Assembly (NCBI RefSeq): GCF_014334735.1
Contig: NZ_CP060587.1
Coordinates: 1,860,001 to 1,924,000 of the forward strand
Length of the DNA: 64,000 nucleotides
Direction: 5' to 3'
DNA from: Aeromicrobium senzhongii
Lineage (GTDB): Bacteria > Actinomycetota > Actinomycetes > Propionibacteriales > Nocardioidaceae
A program made the translations under genes and the position numbers. Each line of letters starts with the position of its first letter. Position 1 is the first letter of the stretch. The notes beneath the pieces are model-generated. The model was not told the origin of the DNA and made no database searches. It saw only the letters and a list, made by a program, of their open reading frames with translations. Below, piece after piece: positions 9,675 to 21,784 of the stretch.

Positions 9675-9683
9675 GGCTCGATG

Positions 9684-10201
9684 CTAGGTCGACTCGAGCG
9701 GTTCGGTCTCGGCATCGAGCTCGGCCCGGACGACGTCGAACGCCACCTGCGGGGCGTAGCCCTTGCGCGCGAGCATCGCGGTCAGCCGCCGCACCTGGAC
9801 CGACTGGTCGAGCCCCTGCACGGAGCGCAGCTTGCGCTGGACCAGCCGGTGCGCGGCCTGGCGCTCGGCGTCGGGATCGACGTCCTCCAGGACCGTGCCG
9901 ATGATCTCAGCGGCGACGCCCTTGCGCTGCAACTCCATGCGCAGCACCGATCGGGCGAGCCCTTTGGCTCGGCCCCGCTGCTCGACCCACGTCCGGGCGA
10001 ACCGCTCGTCGTCGACCAGCCCTTCGGACTGCAACTGGTCGACGACGACGATGGCGACGTCCTCGGGGAACCGCCGACGAGCGAGAGCATCGAGCAGCTC
10101 ACCGCGACTGCGATCGCGCGCGGCCAGACGATCCATCGCGATCGTCCGGCCGGCGACGATGACCGCCCTCGGATCAGCGTCCGGGTCGGTGGGGTCCAGC
10201 A

Positions 10202-10202
<1 letters not shown>
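9684..10202 (-). CDS. recX: recombination regulatory protein RecX
   Basis: A 172-residue, all-helical RecX that modulates RecA filament growth. Tandem three-helix repeats are visible (RSRGELLDALARRRFPEDVAIVVVDQL; VDDERFARTWVEQRGRAKG; RSVLRMELQRKGVAAEII). The ATG at 10202 overlaps the recA stop by one base (TGATG), the usual recA-recX coupling. The length and placement are typical for actinobacteria. Confidence 0.95.
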
Positions 10203-11311
<1,109 letters not shown>

Positions 11312-11457
11312 GCTGCGTCCTTCGTTCGTCGACCGTCACGGTCGTGGTGGCGGGCCATCTTCGACGGTAGGCGGACCCACTGACATTACGTGAGCCTCGT
11401 CGACTCGTCTGTGGATGACGCCCGACCTGACCGTCGGCCTGTGGAACGAGCCTAGGC

Positions 11458-11471
11458 CGAACAGATGTTCG
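11458..11471. promoter_or_regulatory. LexA (SOS) box upstream of recA
   Basis: The palindrome CGAACAGATGTTCG matches the Gram-positive/actinobacterial LexA operator CGAAC-N4-GTTCG exactly. It ends 147 bp before the recA ATG, and the only gene downstream of it is recA. This is direct sequence evidence for damage-inducible recA-recX expression. Confidence 0.9.
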
Positions 11472-11503
11472 ATGGAAGGTCGACACGCCGAACACGCGCA
11501 CCT

Positions 11504-11572
11504 CCCCGAGATTTGCTCCGCATTCTCCCTTTCAAACCCTCTGAAAGGTCAGATGCGGAGCAAATCTCGGGG
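11504..11572 (-). terminator. long stem-loop between pfpI-like gene and recA promoter
   Basis: Perfect 20-nt inverted arms (CCCCGAGATTTGCTCCGCAT at 11504-11523 and its complement at 11553-11572) enclose a smaller CCTTTCA/TGAAAGG hairpin (11528-11534 and 11542-11548). The structure starts 20 nt past the stop of the DJ-1/PfpI gene, so it probably terminates that unit and insulates the recA promoter. There is no T-tract. The arms are unusually long for a terminator here; see findings. Confidence 0.65.
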
Positions 11573-11592
11573 CGGGGCGGGACGGACGTGAT

Positions 11593-12141
11593 TCAGGACA
11601 CGAGGGCGTCGGCGATGGCGCCGACGAACGCGGGCAGGTCGTCGGGGTTGCGGCTCGTGATCAGGTTGCCGTCGACGACGACGGTCTCGTCGACCCAGTC
11701 GCCGCCGGCGTTCCTCACGTCCACCGCGAGGCTCGGGAAGCTGGTCAGGCGCTTGCCCTTGACCAGGTCGGCCGAGACCAGCAGCCAGGGCGCGTGGCAG
11801 ATCGCCGCCACGGGCGCACCCGACTCGAGGGCGTTCGTGATGATCCGCTGGGCCTGCTCGTCGATGCGCAGGTGGTCGGCGTTCACGGTGCCGCCGGGGA
11901 AGACGAAGGCGTCGGGCCAGCCCTGGTCGAACTCGTCCAGGGTGCCGTCCACCCGCACCGAGATCGTCTTGTCGGTGTCGCCCTGCATCGCCTGCAGGGT
12001 GCCGGGGTGAGGGGCGAAGATGCGCACGTCCGCTCCCGCGTCCTCGAGACTGTCACGAGGGGTCGTGAGTTCGGATTCCTCGAAGTGGTCGGTCGCGATG
12101 ATGGCGACACGCTTGCCGGTCAGGTCGGGGAGATCGCTCAT
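11593..12141 (-). CDS. DJ-1/PfpI family protein (type 1 glutamine amidotransferase-like)
   Basis: A 182-residue single-domain DJ-1/PfpI protein. The N-terminal strand is KRVAIIATDHFEESELTTPRD, with the conserved Glu, and the nucleophile elbow is AICHAPWLLVSADLVKGK with the catalytic Cys near residue 108 followed by His. Relatives act as deglycases or chaperones for carbonyl stress, or as peptidases; which applies here cannot be read from sequence. It is the last gene of the pgsA-cinA-clgR-DUF3046 run, 14 nt from DUF3046. Confidence 0.9.
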   Translation of the reverse strand: MSDLPDLTGKRVAIIATDHFEESELTTPRDSLEDAGADVRIFAPHPGTLQAMQGDTDKTISVRVDGTLDEFDQGWPDAFVFPGGTVNADHLRIDEQAQRIITNALESGAPVAAICHAPWLLVSADLVKGKRLTSFPSLAVDVRNAGGDWVDETVVVDGNLITSRNPDDLPAFVGAIADALVS

Positions 12142-12155
12142 GACCCGACGCTAAC

Positions 12156-12350
12156 TCAACGTTCGCGCGCGGGCAGGTCGAGCGTCGCGTGCACCGCGCG
12201 CCACACCTGTTGGGGGTCGACACCGGCTTCGAGGGCCTCGACCGGGGTGCGACCGCCCAAGGCGCCGATCGCCTGCTGGCGGGCCCAGGAACTGGCATAC
12301 GCCGCCCCGAGGGCAGCTTCCATGCGCTGCCAGAACTCGCTGTGCCTCAC
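12156..12350 (-). CDS. DUF3046 domain protein
   Basis: A 64-residue soluble protein that matches actinobacterial DUF3046 along its whole length ([50 protein letters not shown]). The GTG start at 12350 overlaps the clgR stop by four bases (GTGA). The function is unknown, but its position between clgR and recA is conserved across actinobacteria, which suggests a link to stress or DNA-damage responses. Confidence 0.9.
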   Translation of the reverse strand: MRHSEFWQRMEAALGAAYASSWARQQAIGALGGRTPVEALEAGVDPQQVWRAVHATLDLPARER

Positions 12351-12643
12351 GCTGCGGAGGCCCGGGCCTCTTCGCGCGCGATCGACGACACGGTCGCCAG
12401 GTCGGCGGCTTCCTCGAGTTCGAGCAGCGAGCTGACGTCGAGCAGCACCTTGCTCAGCGGGACGTCGAGCGCCTGGGCCAGGGCGGCGAGCAGCTCGGAG
12501 CTGGCCTCCTTCTGGCCGCGCTCGACCTCGGAGATGTATCCCAAGCTGATCCGAGCCCGCTCGGAGACGTCGCGCAGGGTCAGGCCTTCGGCGAGCCGAC
12601 GTGCCCGGAGCACGTCGCCGATGAGTTCACGCATCGCGGTCAT
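12347..12643 (-). CDS. clgR: XRE-type transcriptional activator ClgR
   Basis: A 98-residue helix-turn-helix regulator of the ClgR family, which activates clpP/clpC and other proteolysis and DNA-repair genes in actinobacteria. The HTH_3 domain spans ~15-70 ([40 protein letters not shown]). The C-terminus ends EEARASAA; in relatives a hydrophobic C-terminal AA makes ClgR a Clp substrate, so conditional degradation is plausible. The ATG at 12643 follows GGGAAGGTGG. The frame extends upstream only as a shadow of cinA. Confidence 0.92.
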   Translation of the reverse strand: MTAMRELIGDVLRARRLAEGLTLRDVSERARISLGYISEVERGQKEASSELLAALAQALDVPLSKVLLDVSSLLELEEAADLATVSSIAREEARASAA

Positions 12644-13160
12644 CGCCACCACCTTCCCTGTCAGGCTCAACGTCCGCCGAGCCGTTGTTCTTCCCCAGCC
12701 TATAGTGCAGGTCCGCCAGGACGGCGCGGACCGCTGCTCGCCGCACCTCGTCGCGGTCCCCGTCCAGTTGCAGCCGGCGTGAGCGCACGCCATCGGGGCC
12801 CGCCACGGCGACGTGGACGGTGCCGGCGCGATGACCCTCGGCCGGGCCCGGACCGGCGACACCGGTCGTGCCCAGGCCCCAGGTGGCGCCCAGCCGTGCG
12901 CACGCACCGAGTGCCAGCTGCTCGGCCACCGCAGCGTCGACGGTGCCCTCACGGGCGATCAGGTCGGCGTCCACGCCCAGCAGGGCGGTCTTGAGATCGG
13001 GCTGGTAGGCGATGACTCCCCCGCGCACCACGACCGAGGCTCCCGGCACGTCGACGAGCGTCGCGCAGACCAGGCCGCCGGTGAGCGACTCAGCGGTCGC
13101 GACGGTCTGTCCCGCGGCGCGCAGGGCCGCCACCACGTCGGAGGCGGACGCCACGGTCAC
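12627..13160 (-). CDS. cinA: CinA C-terminal-domain protein (nicotinamide-nucleotide amidohydrolase PncC-like)
   Basis: A 177-residue stand-alone CinA C-terminal domain. Members deamidate nicotinamide mononucleotide in pyridine-nucleotide recycling. Hallmarks are [40 protein letters not shown] and [13 protein letters not shown]. The N-terminal molybdopterin-binding domain of long CinA proteins is absent. The GTG at 13160 overlaps the pgsA stop (GTGA), with an alternative GTG at 13154. The 3' end overlaps the clgR start by 17 nt. The apparent frame extension upstream is antisense-like coding from pgsA. Confidence 0.92.
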   Translation of the reverse strand: MTVASASDVVAALRAAGQTVATAESLTGGLVCATLVDVPGASVVVRGGVIAYQPDLKTALLGVDADLIAREGTVDAAVAEQLALGACARLGATWGLGTTGVAGPGPAEGHRAGTVHVAVAGPDGVRSRRLQLDGDRDEVRRAAVRAVLADLHYRLGKNNGSADVEPDREGGGDDRDA

Positions 13161-13792
13161 CGCGCGAGGTCGTCGGCCGGTGCCTCCGCGGCCAGTCGCC
13201 GGGCGTCGATGACGTACTGGACGCCGGTCACCAGCGCCAGCGCGAGCGCCGCGGCCATCACGACGTGGGTGATCCACAGCAGCACCGCCGGGACGAGACC
13301 GTCCCACAACTCGAGCGGCAGGCAGTACCCCGCGACGGCCACGGACTGCAGCACGGTCTTGAGCTTGCCCCCGCGACCGGCCGGCATGACGAAGCCGCGG
13401 CGGACCATCACCATCCGCATGACGGTGATCCCCCATTCACGCACCAGCATCGCGATGACCGCAGCCCAGAAGACCGGTCCCCACGTCTGGTCGTTGAAGA
13501 TGATCGCCAGTCCGATGAAGGCCATGCCGGTGAGGGCCTTGTCGGCGATCGGGTCGGCCATCTTGCCGAAGTCGGTGATGAGGTTGTGCTTGCGGGCGAT
13601 GTCGCCGTCGATCTTGTCGGTGGCCATCAGGACCACGAACGCTGCCCACGCGGCGATCCGGTACCCGACCGACTCGCCACCGTCGTGCAGCAACAGCCAA
13701 CCGAAGACCGGAACACCGAGGATCCGGATGACCGTCAGGGCGTTCGGGACGTTCCAGTTGCTCGGCGTGGTTGCCGGGGGCGAGGAATCCAT
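13157..13792 (-). CDS. pgsA: CDP-diacylglycerol-glycerol-3-phosphate 3-phosphatidyltransferase
   Basis: A 211-residue membrane enzyme making phosphatidylglycerophosphate, the precursor of phosphatidylglycerol and cardiolipin. The CDP-alcohol phosphotransferase signature DG-x2-AR-x8-G-x3-D-x3-D is intact (DGDIARKHNLITDFGKMADP begins it, residues ~62-85). About five membrane segments are predicted. The ATG at 13792 begins the pgsA-cinA-clgR-DUF3046 chain, whose members overlap one another. Confidence 0.95.
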   Translation of the reverse strand: MDSSPPATTPSNWNVPNALTVIRILGVPVFGWLLLHDGGESVGYRIAAWAAFVVLMATDKIDGDIARKHNLITDFGKMADPIADKALTGMAFIGLAIIFNDQTWGPVFWAAVIAMLVREWGITVMRMVMVRRGFVMPAGRGGKLKTVLQSVAVAGYCLPLELWDGLVPAVLLWITHVVMAAALALALVTGVQYVIDARRLAAEAPADDLAR

Positions 13793-13807
13793 GATGTTCA
13801 GTATGGC

Positions 13808-14278
13808 TCAGGCCGGTGAGAGCCACGTCCAGCCGGGCACATTGCGCGCCACCCAGTACGTCAGGACGACCACCAGCAGCGCCCAGATCCACCCTGCCGG
13901 AATCCGGCTGGGATGCCACGCGCGCCGGCCGAGCAGGCGCAGGCCCCAGGCCGCCCAGGCCACCAGGACGGCGGGCAACAGCAGCACGGCGAGCGGGTTG
14001 CGATCCCACGCGGTCGCGAGATCGCCGTGAGCCAGCGCGTGCAGGGCACGCAGGCTGCCGCACCCCGGGCAGAACAGGCCCGTGACGGCGAGGAAGGGGC
14101 AGGTCGGGTAGTGCCCGGACTCCTCCGGGGAGCGGGCGGCGACGACAGCGATGGCGGCCAGGCCGGCGAGGGTGACCGCTGAGAACGCGAACGCCCCGCG
14201 CCGCCGGGAGATCCCGGCGGCCACGGGGCGCGCGCTGACGTCGCTCAGATCAGAGGCTCGTCGACGTGGAGTCGCCAT
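13808..14278 (-). CDS. DUF2752 family membrane protein
   Basis: A 156-residue membrane protein with the DUF2752 core YPTCPFLAVTGLFCPGCGSL (residues ~57-76), whose CPxxxxTGxxCPGCGxxRA cysteines are conserved in the family. About three hydrophobic segments are present: ~30-48, 92-112 and 131-148. The function is unknown. The ATG at 14278 lies inside the 3' end of the CD225-type gene (29-nt overlap), so the two are probably co-translated. Confidence 0.85.
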   Translation of the reverse strand: MATPRRRASDLSDVSARPVAAGISRRRGAFAFSAVTLAGLAAIAVVAARSPEESGHYPTCPFLAVTGLFCPGCGSLRALHALAHGDLATAWDRNPLAVLLLPAVLVAWAAWGLRLLGRRAWHPSRIPAGWIWALLVVVLTYWVARNVPGWTWLSPA

Positions 14279-14561
14279 TGCTGGCCACGATCACGATGAA
14301 GATGACGTACAGGACGATCGCCACGAGACCGACGACGGCGGACCAGATGGCCCACGTCTTGGCCTTGCGCGAGGAGTCCTGGGCCCCGGCGAGATCGCCG
14401 GCGGCGAACTTGCCGTTCACCTGCGCCGCGTAGACGATCGAGACCACGCCGAGCGGCAGGCAGCAGAACAGCGTCGTGAGGATGGCCCACACGAGGTTGT
14501 TCGGCGGCGGCGTCTGTCCGACCGGTCCCGAGGGGGGCGGCGGCGGAGCGTTGTAAGACAT
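14250..14561 (-). CDS. CD225/dispanin family membrane protein
   Basis: A 103-residue protein with a proline-rich N-terminus (MSYNAPPPPPSGPVGQ) and two membrane segments. The CD225 core is NNLVWAILTTLFCCLPLGVV then the intracellular loop GKFAAGDLAGAQDSSRKAKTW, as in bacterial homologs of interferon-induced transmembrane proteins. In actinobacteria this family is small, widespread and functionally undefined. It overlaps the DUF2752 gene by 29 nt. Confidence 0.88.
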   Translation of the reverse strand: MSYNAPPPPPSGPVGQTPPPNNLVWAILTTLFCCLPLGVVSIVYAAQVNGKFAAGDLAGAQDSSRKAKTWAIWSAVVGLVAIVLYVIFIVIVASNGDSTSTSL

Positions 14562-14644
14562 GCATTCCCTTTCGTGTCACCGGTACCCCCGAGAGGGCGA
14601 CCACGGTGGTTTACATGAGGTGGTTGGTTCGCTGATCCTAGTGG

Positions 14645-17086
<2,442 letters not shown>

Positions 17087-17149
17087 GATGCCAAGGCTAA
17101 ACCAGAACCTGAGAGTTCTCACGGTCCCACGCCGCCAGCAGCGCGGCGG

Positions 17150-17857
17150 TCATCGGGTGGCGGAGCCCACCTCTCCCGGGAACGACAGCACCTCGGCGCG
17201 CTCGAGGGCCAGCGTCACGAGGCGCGCGTCAGGCGCCCCGGCGCCCAGCAACGGCGCGGTCACGACGTCGGCGCCCAGCCGCCCGATCGCCGAGGCGCCC
17301 TGGCCCGAGGCGAGCGCGTACATCGAGACGACGACCCGCTGGTTGTGGGCCCGGGCCACGTCGAGGGCGTCCTCGACCGGCGTGCCGACGCCGTCGACCA
17401 CACCGACGTGGACCGGGCCTCCCCACACCGCACTGAGCAATCGCGCGGCCTTGGAGATGTCGGCCAACGCCCGGGGGCCGTCGGCCTCCGGGGCGACCAT
17501 CACGATCGTGTCGGACGGACGGGCGCCCGCCTCGATCAGCCGTCGCACACCGATCTCGGCCAGGACCCAGTCCGGTCCCATCGCCGGGGCGACGCGGACC
17601 AGCGGATCGTCGGCGGCCACCGCCGCCAGCCGCCCGGCGGTCGACACGTCGTGGTGCAACAGCAACGGGACGATGACCCGCGGCCCCGAGGTCTCCGCCA
17701 CGACGTCCGCCAGCGAGGGCTGCTGGACGTCGAAGAAGGCATCGACGACCTCGGGTCCCCCGGCGTGGCGCCGAACGGCGTTGACCAGTGAGGCGATCGC
17801 GGACCGACCCGTGTGCGAGGTCGTCCCATGGCCGCACACGATGATCCGAGTTCTCAC
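17150..17857 (-). CDS. CbiX/SirB-like chelatase family protein
   Basis: A 235-residue two-domain protein resembling sirohydrochlorin/cobalt chelatases. The N-terminal half has the active-site region IIVCGHGTTSHTGR (His near residue 10) and the second histidine cluster VPLLLHHDV. The C-terminal half repeats the fold loosely (GPVHVGVVDGVGTPVEDAL, VVVSMYALASGQGASAIG). No siroheme, sulfite-reductase or cobalamin genes are nearby, so the metal and tetrapyrrole partner are uncertain. It stands alone, 63 nt upstream of ftsK. Confidence 0.8.
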   Translation of the reverse strand: MRTRIIVCGHGTTSHTGRSAIASLVNAVRRHAGGPEVVDAFFDVQQPSLADVVAETSGPRVIVPLLLHHDVSTAGRLAAVAADDPLVRVAPAMGPDWVLAEIGVRRLIEAGARPSDTIVMVAPEADGPRALADISKAARLLSAVWGGPVHVGVVDGVGTPVEDALDVARAHNQRVVVSMYALASGQGASAIGRLGADVVTAPLLGAGAPDARLVTLALERAEVLSFPGEVGSATR

Positions 17858-17932
17858 CCCTCCACACTGGGCAGACTCTGTTTCCCCCGGGTTACAACCC
17901 TTGCGAGGTTGGGTAACGAGTGACCCGAGGGA

Positions 17933-19612
17933 TCAGGCCTCCAGCACGATCGGGATGATCAGCGGCCGGCGGCGCAGGCGACGACCCGCGAACGATCCGA
18001 CGACGCGGCGCATGACCTGCTGCAGGGCCTCGGTGTCGCGCGCCCCGTCTGCGAGGGCCTCCTCGAGGGCGGACACGACCTTGGGCTGGATCGCGTCGAA
18101 GACCGAGTCGTCCTCGGCCAGGCCGCGGGCGTGGATCTCGGGTCCGCTGACGATCTTGCCGGTGGCCGAGTCGATGACGGCGATGACCGAGATGAAGCCC
18201 TCGGCCGCCAGCGTGCGCCGGTCCTTGAGGTCGGAGTCCGTGACGTCGCCGATCGACGAGCCGTCGACGTAGACGAAGCCCACGTCGTACGCGCCGACGA
18301 TGCTGGCGTGGCCGTCGACCAGGTCGACCGCGTAGCCGTCCTCGGCGATGATCGTGTTCGGCACGCCGGTCTGGCGGGCCAGCTCCGCGTTGGAGTGCAG
18401 GTGGCGGATCTCGCCGTGCACCGGCATGACGTTCGAGGGCTGGACGATGTTGTAGCAGTACAGCAACTCACCGGCCGAGGCGTGACCGGACACGTGCACC
18501 AGCGCGTTGCCCTTGTGGACGACGTTCGCTCCCAGCTTGGTCAGGCCGTCGATGACGCGGTAGATCGCGTTCTCGTTGCCCGGGATCAGCGACGACGCGA
18601 GCAGCACGGTGTCGCCGGGCTCGAGGTGCACCTGGGGGTGCGTGCGGTTCGCGATGCGCGACAGGGCCGCCATCGGCTCGCCCTGCGAGCCGGTGGACAT
18701 GAGGACCATCTGCTCCGGCGGCGCGGCGTCGATCTTGTCGACCACGACGCCGTCGGGCACGTTGAGGTAGCCCAGCTCGCGGGCGATCTGCATGTTGCGG
18801 ACCATCGACCGGCCGACGTACGCGACCTTGCGGTTGTGCTTGACCGCGGCGTCCAGCACCTGCTGGACGCGGTGGATGTGCGAGGCGAAGGACGCGACGA
18901 TGATGCGCTTCTTGCTGCGCGCGAACACCGCGTCGATCGCCGGGGTGATCGACTTCTCGGCCGTCGTGAAGCCGGGCACCTCGGCGTTCGTGGAGTCGGT
19001 CAGGAACAGGTCGACGCCGGCCTCGCCGAGGCGGGCGAACGCGCGCAGGTCGGTGATGCGGCCGTCGAGCGGCAGCTGGTCCATCTTGAAGTCGCCCGTG
19101 TGCAGGGCGACGCCGGCGGCGGTCTTGATGGCCACGGCCAGGGCGTCGGGGATGGAGTGGTTGACGGCCACGAACTCGCACTCGAACGGCCCGAAGGACT
19201 CGACGTCGTTCTCGCTGACGACGTGCATCGGCACGTCCTTCAGGCGGTGCTCCTTGAGCTTCGGCGCGAGGAGCGCCAGTGTCAGCTTGGAGCCGATGAC
19301 GGGGATGTTGCCCCGTTCGCGCAGCAGGTACGGGACGCCGCCGATGTGGTCCTCGTGGCCGTGCGTCAGGACCAGGCCGACGACGTCGTCGAGGCGGTCC
19401 CGGATCGGGCCGAAGTCCGGCAGGATCAGGTCGACGCCGGGCTGGTGCTCCTCGGGGAAGAGCACGCCGCAGTCGACGATCAGCAGCTTCCCGTCGAACT
19501 CGAAGACGGTCATGTTGCGGCCGATCTCGCCCAGTCCTCCCAGGGGGACGACGCGCATGGCGCCCGGCGCGAGAGGTGCGGGGGTCGGAAGTTCTGTGTG
19601 CATATGGCTCAT
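17933..19612 (-). CDS. rnj: ribonuclease J
   Basis: A 559-residue metallo-beta-lactamase/beta-CASP ribonuclease with 5'-exo and endonuclease activity in mRNA decay and rRNA maturation. The Zn motif is LTHGHEDHIGG (~residue 80), with further ligands in ALHTGDFK and the beta-CASP motif HVSGHASAGEL. The C-terminal domain is typical. The ATG at 19612 overlaps the dapA stop (ATGA, 19609-19612); dapA-rnj adjacency is conserved in actinobacteria. Confidence 0.96.
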   Translation of the reverse strand: MSHMHTELPTPAPLAPGAMRVVPLGGLGEIGRNMTVFEFDGKLLIVDCGVLFPEEHQPGVDLILPDFGPIRDRLDDVVGLVLTHGHEDHIGGVPYLLRERGNIPVIGSKLTLALLAPKLKEHRLKDVPMHVVSENDVESFGPFECEFVAVNHSIPDALAVAIKTAAGVALHTGDFKMDQLPLDGRITDLRAFARLGEAGVDLFLTDSTNAEVPGFTTAEKSITPAIDAVFARSKKRIIVASFASHIHRVQQVLDAAVKHNRKVAYVGRSMVRNMQIARELGYLNVPDGVVVDKIDAAPPEQMVLMSTGSQGEPMAALSRIANRTHPQVHLEPGDTVLLASSLIPGNENAIYRVIDGLTKLGANVVHKGNALVHVSGHASAGELLYCYNIVQPSNVMPVHGEIRHLHSNAELARQTGVPNTIIAEDGYAVDLVDGHASIVGAYDVGFVYVDGSSIGDVTDSDLKDRRTLAAEGFISVIAVIDSATGKIVSGPEIHARGLAEDDSVFDAIQPKVVSALEEALADGARDTEALQQVMRRVVGSFAGRRLRRRPLIIPIVLEA

Positions 19613-20520
19613 GCCAGTAGATCAGCGTCCTTGAGTGCCGCTCGAATGACCTGGACTTGTTCGTCCGTCGCGGGAGTGAGCGGCAGTCGCACGCCCGCGT
19701 GAGGGATGACGCCGAGCTCGACGAGCGCCGCCTTGGCGGCGATCGCACCCTGCGTCTGGCCCATGATCGCTGCGATCAGGGGCAGAAGTTCGTTGTCGAT
19801 CTGGCGCGCACGCACCAGATCGCCGGCGTCGACCGCCGCGATGAGGTCCTTGATGGGGCTGGCGGCGACGTGGCTGACCACGCTGACGACACCGACCGCG
19901 CCGAGCGCGAGCCACGGCAGGGCCAGCGCGTCGTCGCCGGCGTACAGCGCCAGGCTCGAGTTGGCGCGCAGGCGGGCGCCGCGCGCCAGGTCGCCGGAGG
20001 CGTCCTTGACGGCGACGACGGTCGGGCGCGACTCCAGCTCGGCGTACGTCGCCTCGCTGATCTCGACCGCGGTCCGGCCGAGGATGTCGTAGAGCATGAT
20101 CGGCGTGTCACCCGCCGCGGCCACGACCGCGTCGATGTTGGCGAGGATGCCGGCCTGCGGGGGCTTGCTGTAGTACGGCGAGACCAGCAGGAGGCCGTGG
20201 GCGCCCACGCGGACGGCCTGCTCGGCCAGCTCGACGGTGTGGCGCGTGTCGTTCGTGCCGACGCCGGCCACGATCGTGGCGCGGTCGCCGACGGCCTCGA
20301 GCACGGCGGCCAGCAGCCGGCCGTCCTCCTCGCCGGTCGTGGTGGGCGACTCGCCGGTGGTGCCGCTGACGACGATGCCGTCGCTGCCGCTCTCGACCAG
20401 GTGCTGCGCCAACGCCGCGGCGGCGTCGAGGTCGAGCTCACCGTCGGGGGTGAACGGAGTGGCCATCGCGGTGAGGAGACGGCCGAACGGCGCGGCCTCG
20501 GTGGCGAGCGGAGACGTCAT
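19609..20520 (-). CDS. dapA: 4-hydroxy-tetrahydrodipicolinate synthase
   Basis: A 303-residue TIM-barrel aldolase condensing pyruvate with aspartate semialdehyde, the first committed step of lysine and meso-DAP synthesis. Hallmarks are GIVVSGTTGESPTTT near residue 45, the YYSKPPQ loop with the catalytic Tyr, and the Schiff-base Lys in VVAVKDASGDLARG. It is divergent from the thioesterase gene, with only about 50 bp between them, and translationally coupled to rnj. Its pathway partner dapB is at 27.2 kb. Confidence 0.96.
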   Translation of the reverse strand: MTSPLATEAAPFGRLLTAMATPFTPDGELDLDAAAALAQHLVESGSDGIVVSGTTGESPTTTGEEDGRLLAAVLEAVGDRATIVAGVGTNDTRHTVELAEQAVRVGAHGLLLVSPYYSKPPQAGILANIDAVVAAAGDTPIMLYDILGRTAVEISEATYAELESRPTVVAVKDASGDLARGARLRANSSLALYAGDDALALPWLALGAVGVVSVVSHVAASPIKDLIAAVDAGDLVRARQIDNELLPLIAAIMGQTQGAIAAKAALVELGVIPHAGVRLPLTPATDEQVQVIRAALKDADLLA

Positions 20521-20569
20521 GTACCGAGGTTACCGTCACCGCGGCGAGGCCTTCGGGCAGGATGAGCCG

Positions 20570-21355
20570 GTGACCGACCACTATCCACAGGACATCACCG
20601 CGACCCGCGCCGACGACGGCACGTTGAGCCTGGCGGTGACCGATCGCTGGAACACTCCCCTGGGCAAGCCGAACGGCGGTTGGGTGCTGGCGTCGATGCT
20701 CCGCACCGCGATGGACACCACCGACGTGGGCCGTCCCGTCGTCGCCTCGATCACCTACTTCGCGTCTCCCGAGCCCGGGACGACCGCCACGCTGACTGTG
20801 ACGCCGGTGAAGATGGGGCGCCGGGTCCAGACCGTCGAGGTCGACCTCGCGCACGGTGACAAGCCGCTGGCCCGCATGACCGCGAGCTTCGCCGCCGACC
20901 ATCACGGGCACAGCCAGGAGCTCGGGACGCCGCCGCAGCTGCCCGCCCCGGACGGACTGCCCGATCCCCGCGACCTGGGCCTGCCCACCGACGGCCTCTT
21001 CGGGCGGGTCGAGTTCCGCATGCCCGTCACCCCCGGCTGGGCCGACGGCAAGCCGTCCGGCGACCCCACCGCCGAGCTGTGGCAGCGACTCGACGGCGGG
21101 ACTGCCATCGACTGGCCCGCCGTGGCGCTGCTGACCGACACCTCTCCCCCGCCGGTCCTGGAGCTGGGCCAGCTCGTCTCCATGACGGTGCAGCTGACGG
21201 TCCACTTCCACCGGCTGCCCGAGCCCGGCACGTGGGTCGCGTCCCGCTTCACCACCCGCCACATCGCCGACGGCTTCCACGAGGAGGACGGCGAGCTGTG
21301 GGACGAGCAGGGGCGACTGGTGGCCCAGTCGCGCCAGCTCGCGATCCTGCTCTGA
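20570..21355 (+). CDS. acyl-CoA thioesterase-like protein (double hotdog)
   Basis: A 261-residue protein with two hotdog-like halves, typical of actinobacterial TesB-type thioesterase family members. Recognisable parts are PNGGWVLASMLRTAM, SITYFASPEPGTTATLTVTP, RVQTVEVDLAHGDKPLARMT and, in the second half, VQLTVHFHRLPEPGTWV and DEQGRLVAQSRQLAIL. The GTG at 20570 (AGGATG upstream) is preferred. The frame extends 5' into the dapA region, where it is a shadow. The acyl-CoA substrate is unknown. Confidence 0.85.
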   Translation: MTDHYPQDITATRADDGTLSLAVTDRWNTPLGKPNGGWVLASMLRTAMDTTDVGRPVVASITYFASPEPGTTATLTVTPVKMGRRVQTVEVDLAHGDKPLARMTASFAADHHGHSQELGTPPQLPAPDGLPDPRDLGLPTDGLFGRVEFRMPVTPGWADGKPSGDPTAELWQRLDGGTAIDWPAVALLTDTSPPPVLELGQLVSMTVQLTVHFHRLPEPGTWVASRFTTRHIADGFHEEDGELWDEQGRLVAQSRQLAILL

Positions 21356-21358
21356 GCG

Positions 21359-21727
21359 TCAGTCCGAGACGTCGGTGACGCCCTCGTAGAGCCCGACCAC
21401 GTTGCCGTCGGGGTCCTCGATCACGGCCCACCAGCTGGTGTCGGAGATGGGCTGACGCTCCATCACGACCCGCGCGCCGCGGTCGCGTGCCGCGGCCAGG
21501 GTGTCGTCGATGGAGTCCACCTCGACGTACGAGCGCGGCTGCGTGAACCCGGGTGACCGGGGCGCGAAGCCGCCGCCGCTGATCTCGTTCGGGGCCTGCC
21601 ACATGGGGTAGCCCTCGAAGCCGGGATGCTCCACGAACTTCCAGCCGAAGAGGGCGCCGTAGAAGTCCTGGGCCCGTCGGTGGTCGGAGGTCGGGATGTC
21701 GATGTGGGTGATGTCGCCGTGTGCCAT
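21359..21727 (-). CDS. VOC (glyoxalase/bleomycin resistance) family protein
   Basis: A 122-residue single vicinal-oxygen-chelate domain. It shows the paired beta-alpha-beta-beta-beta modules: GDITHIDIPTSDHRRAQDFYGALFG starts the first and SYVEVDSIDDTLAAARDRGARVV the second. The end WWAVIEDPDGNVVGLYE is characteristic. The substrate is unknown. It is convergent with the thioesterase (3-bp gap) and 57 nt downstream of folA on the same strand. Confidence 0.9.
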   Translation of the reverse strand: MAHGDITHIDIPTSDHRRAQDFYGALFGWKFVEHPGFEGYPMWQAPNEISGGGFAPRSPGFTQPRSYVEVDSIDDTLAAARDRGARVVMERQPISDTSWWAVIEDPDGNVVGLYEGVTDVSD

Positions 21728-21784
21728 GGGTCACTCCTGTCCTGTCCCGTCAGTGTCAGCCCGGGACAGCGGGCAGGACAAGGG

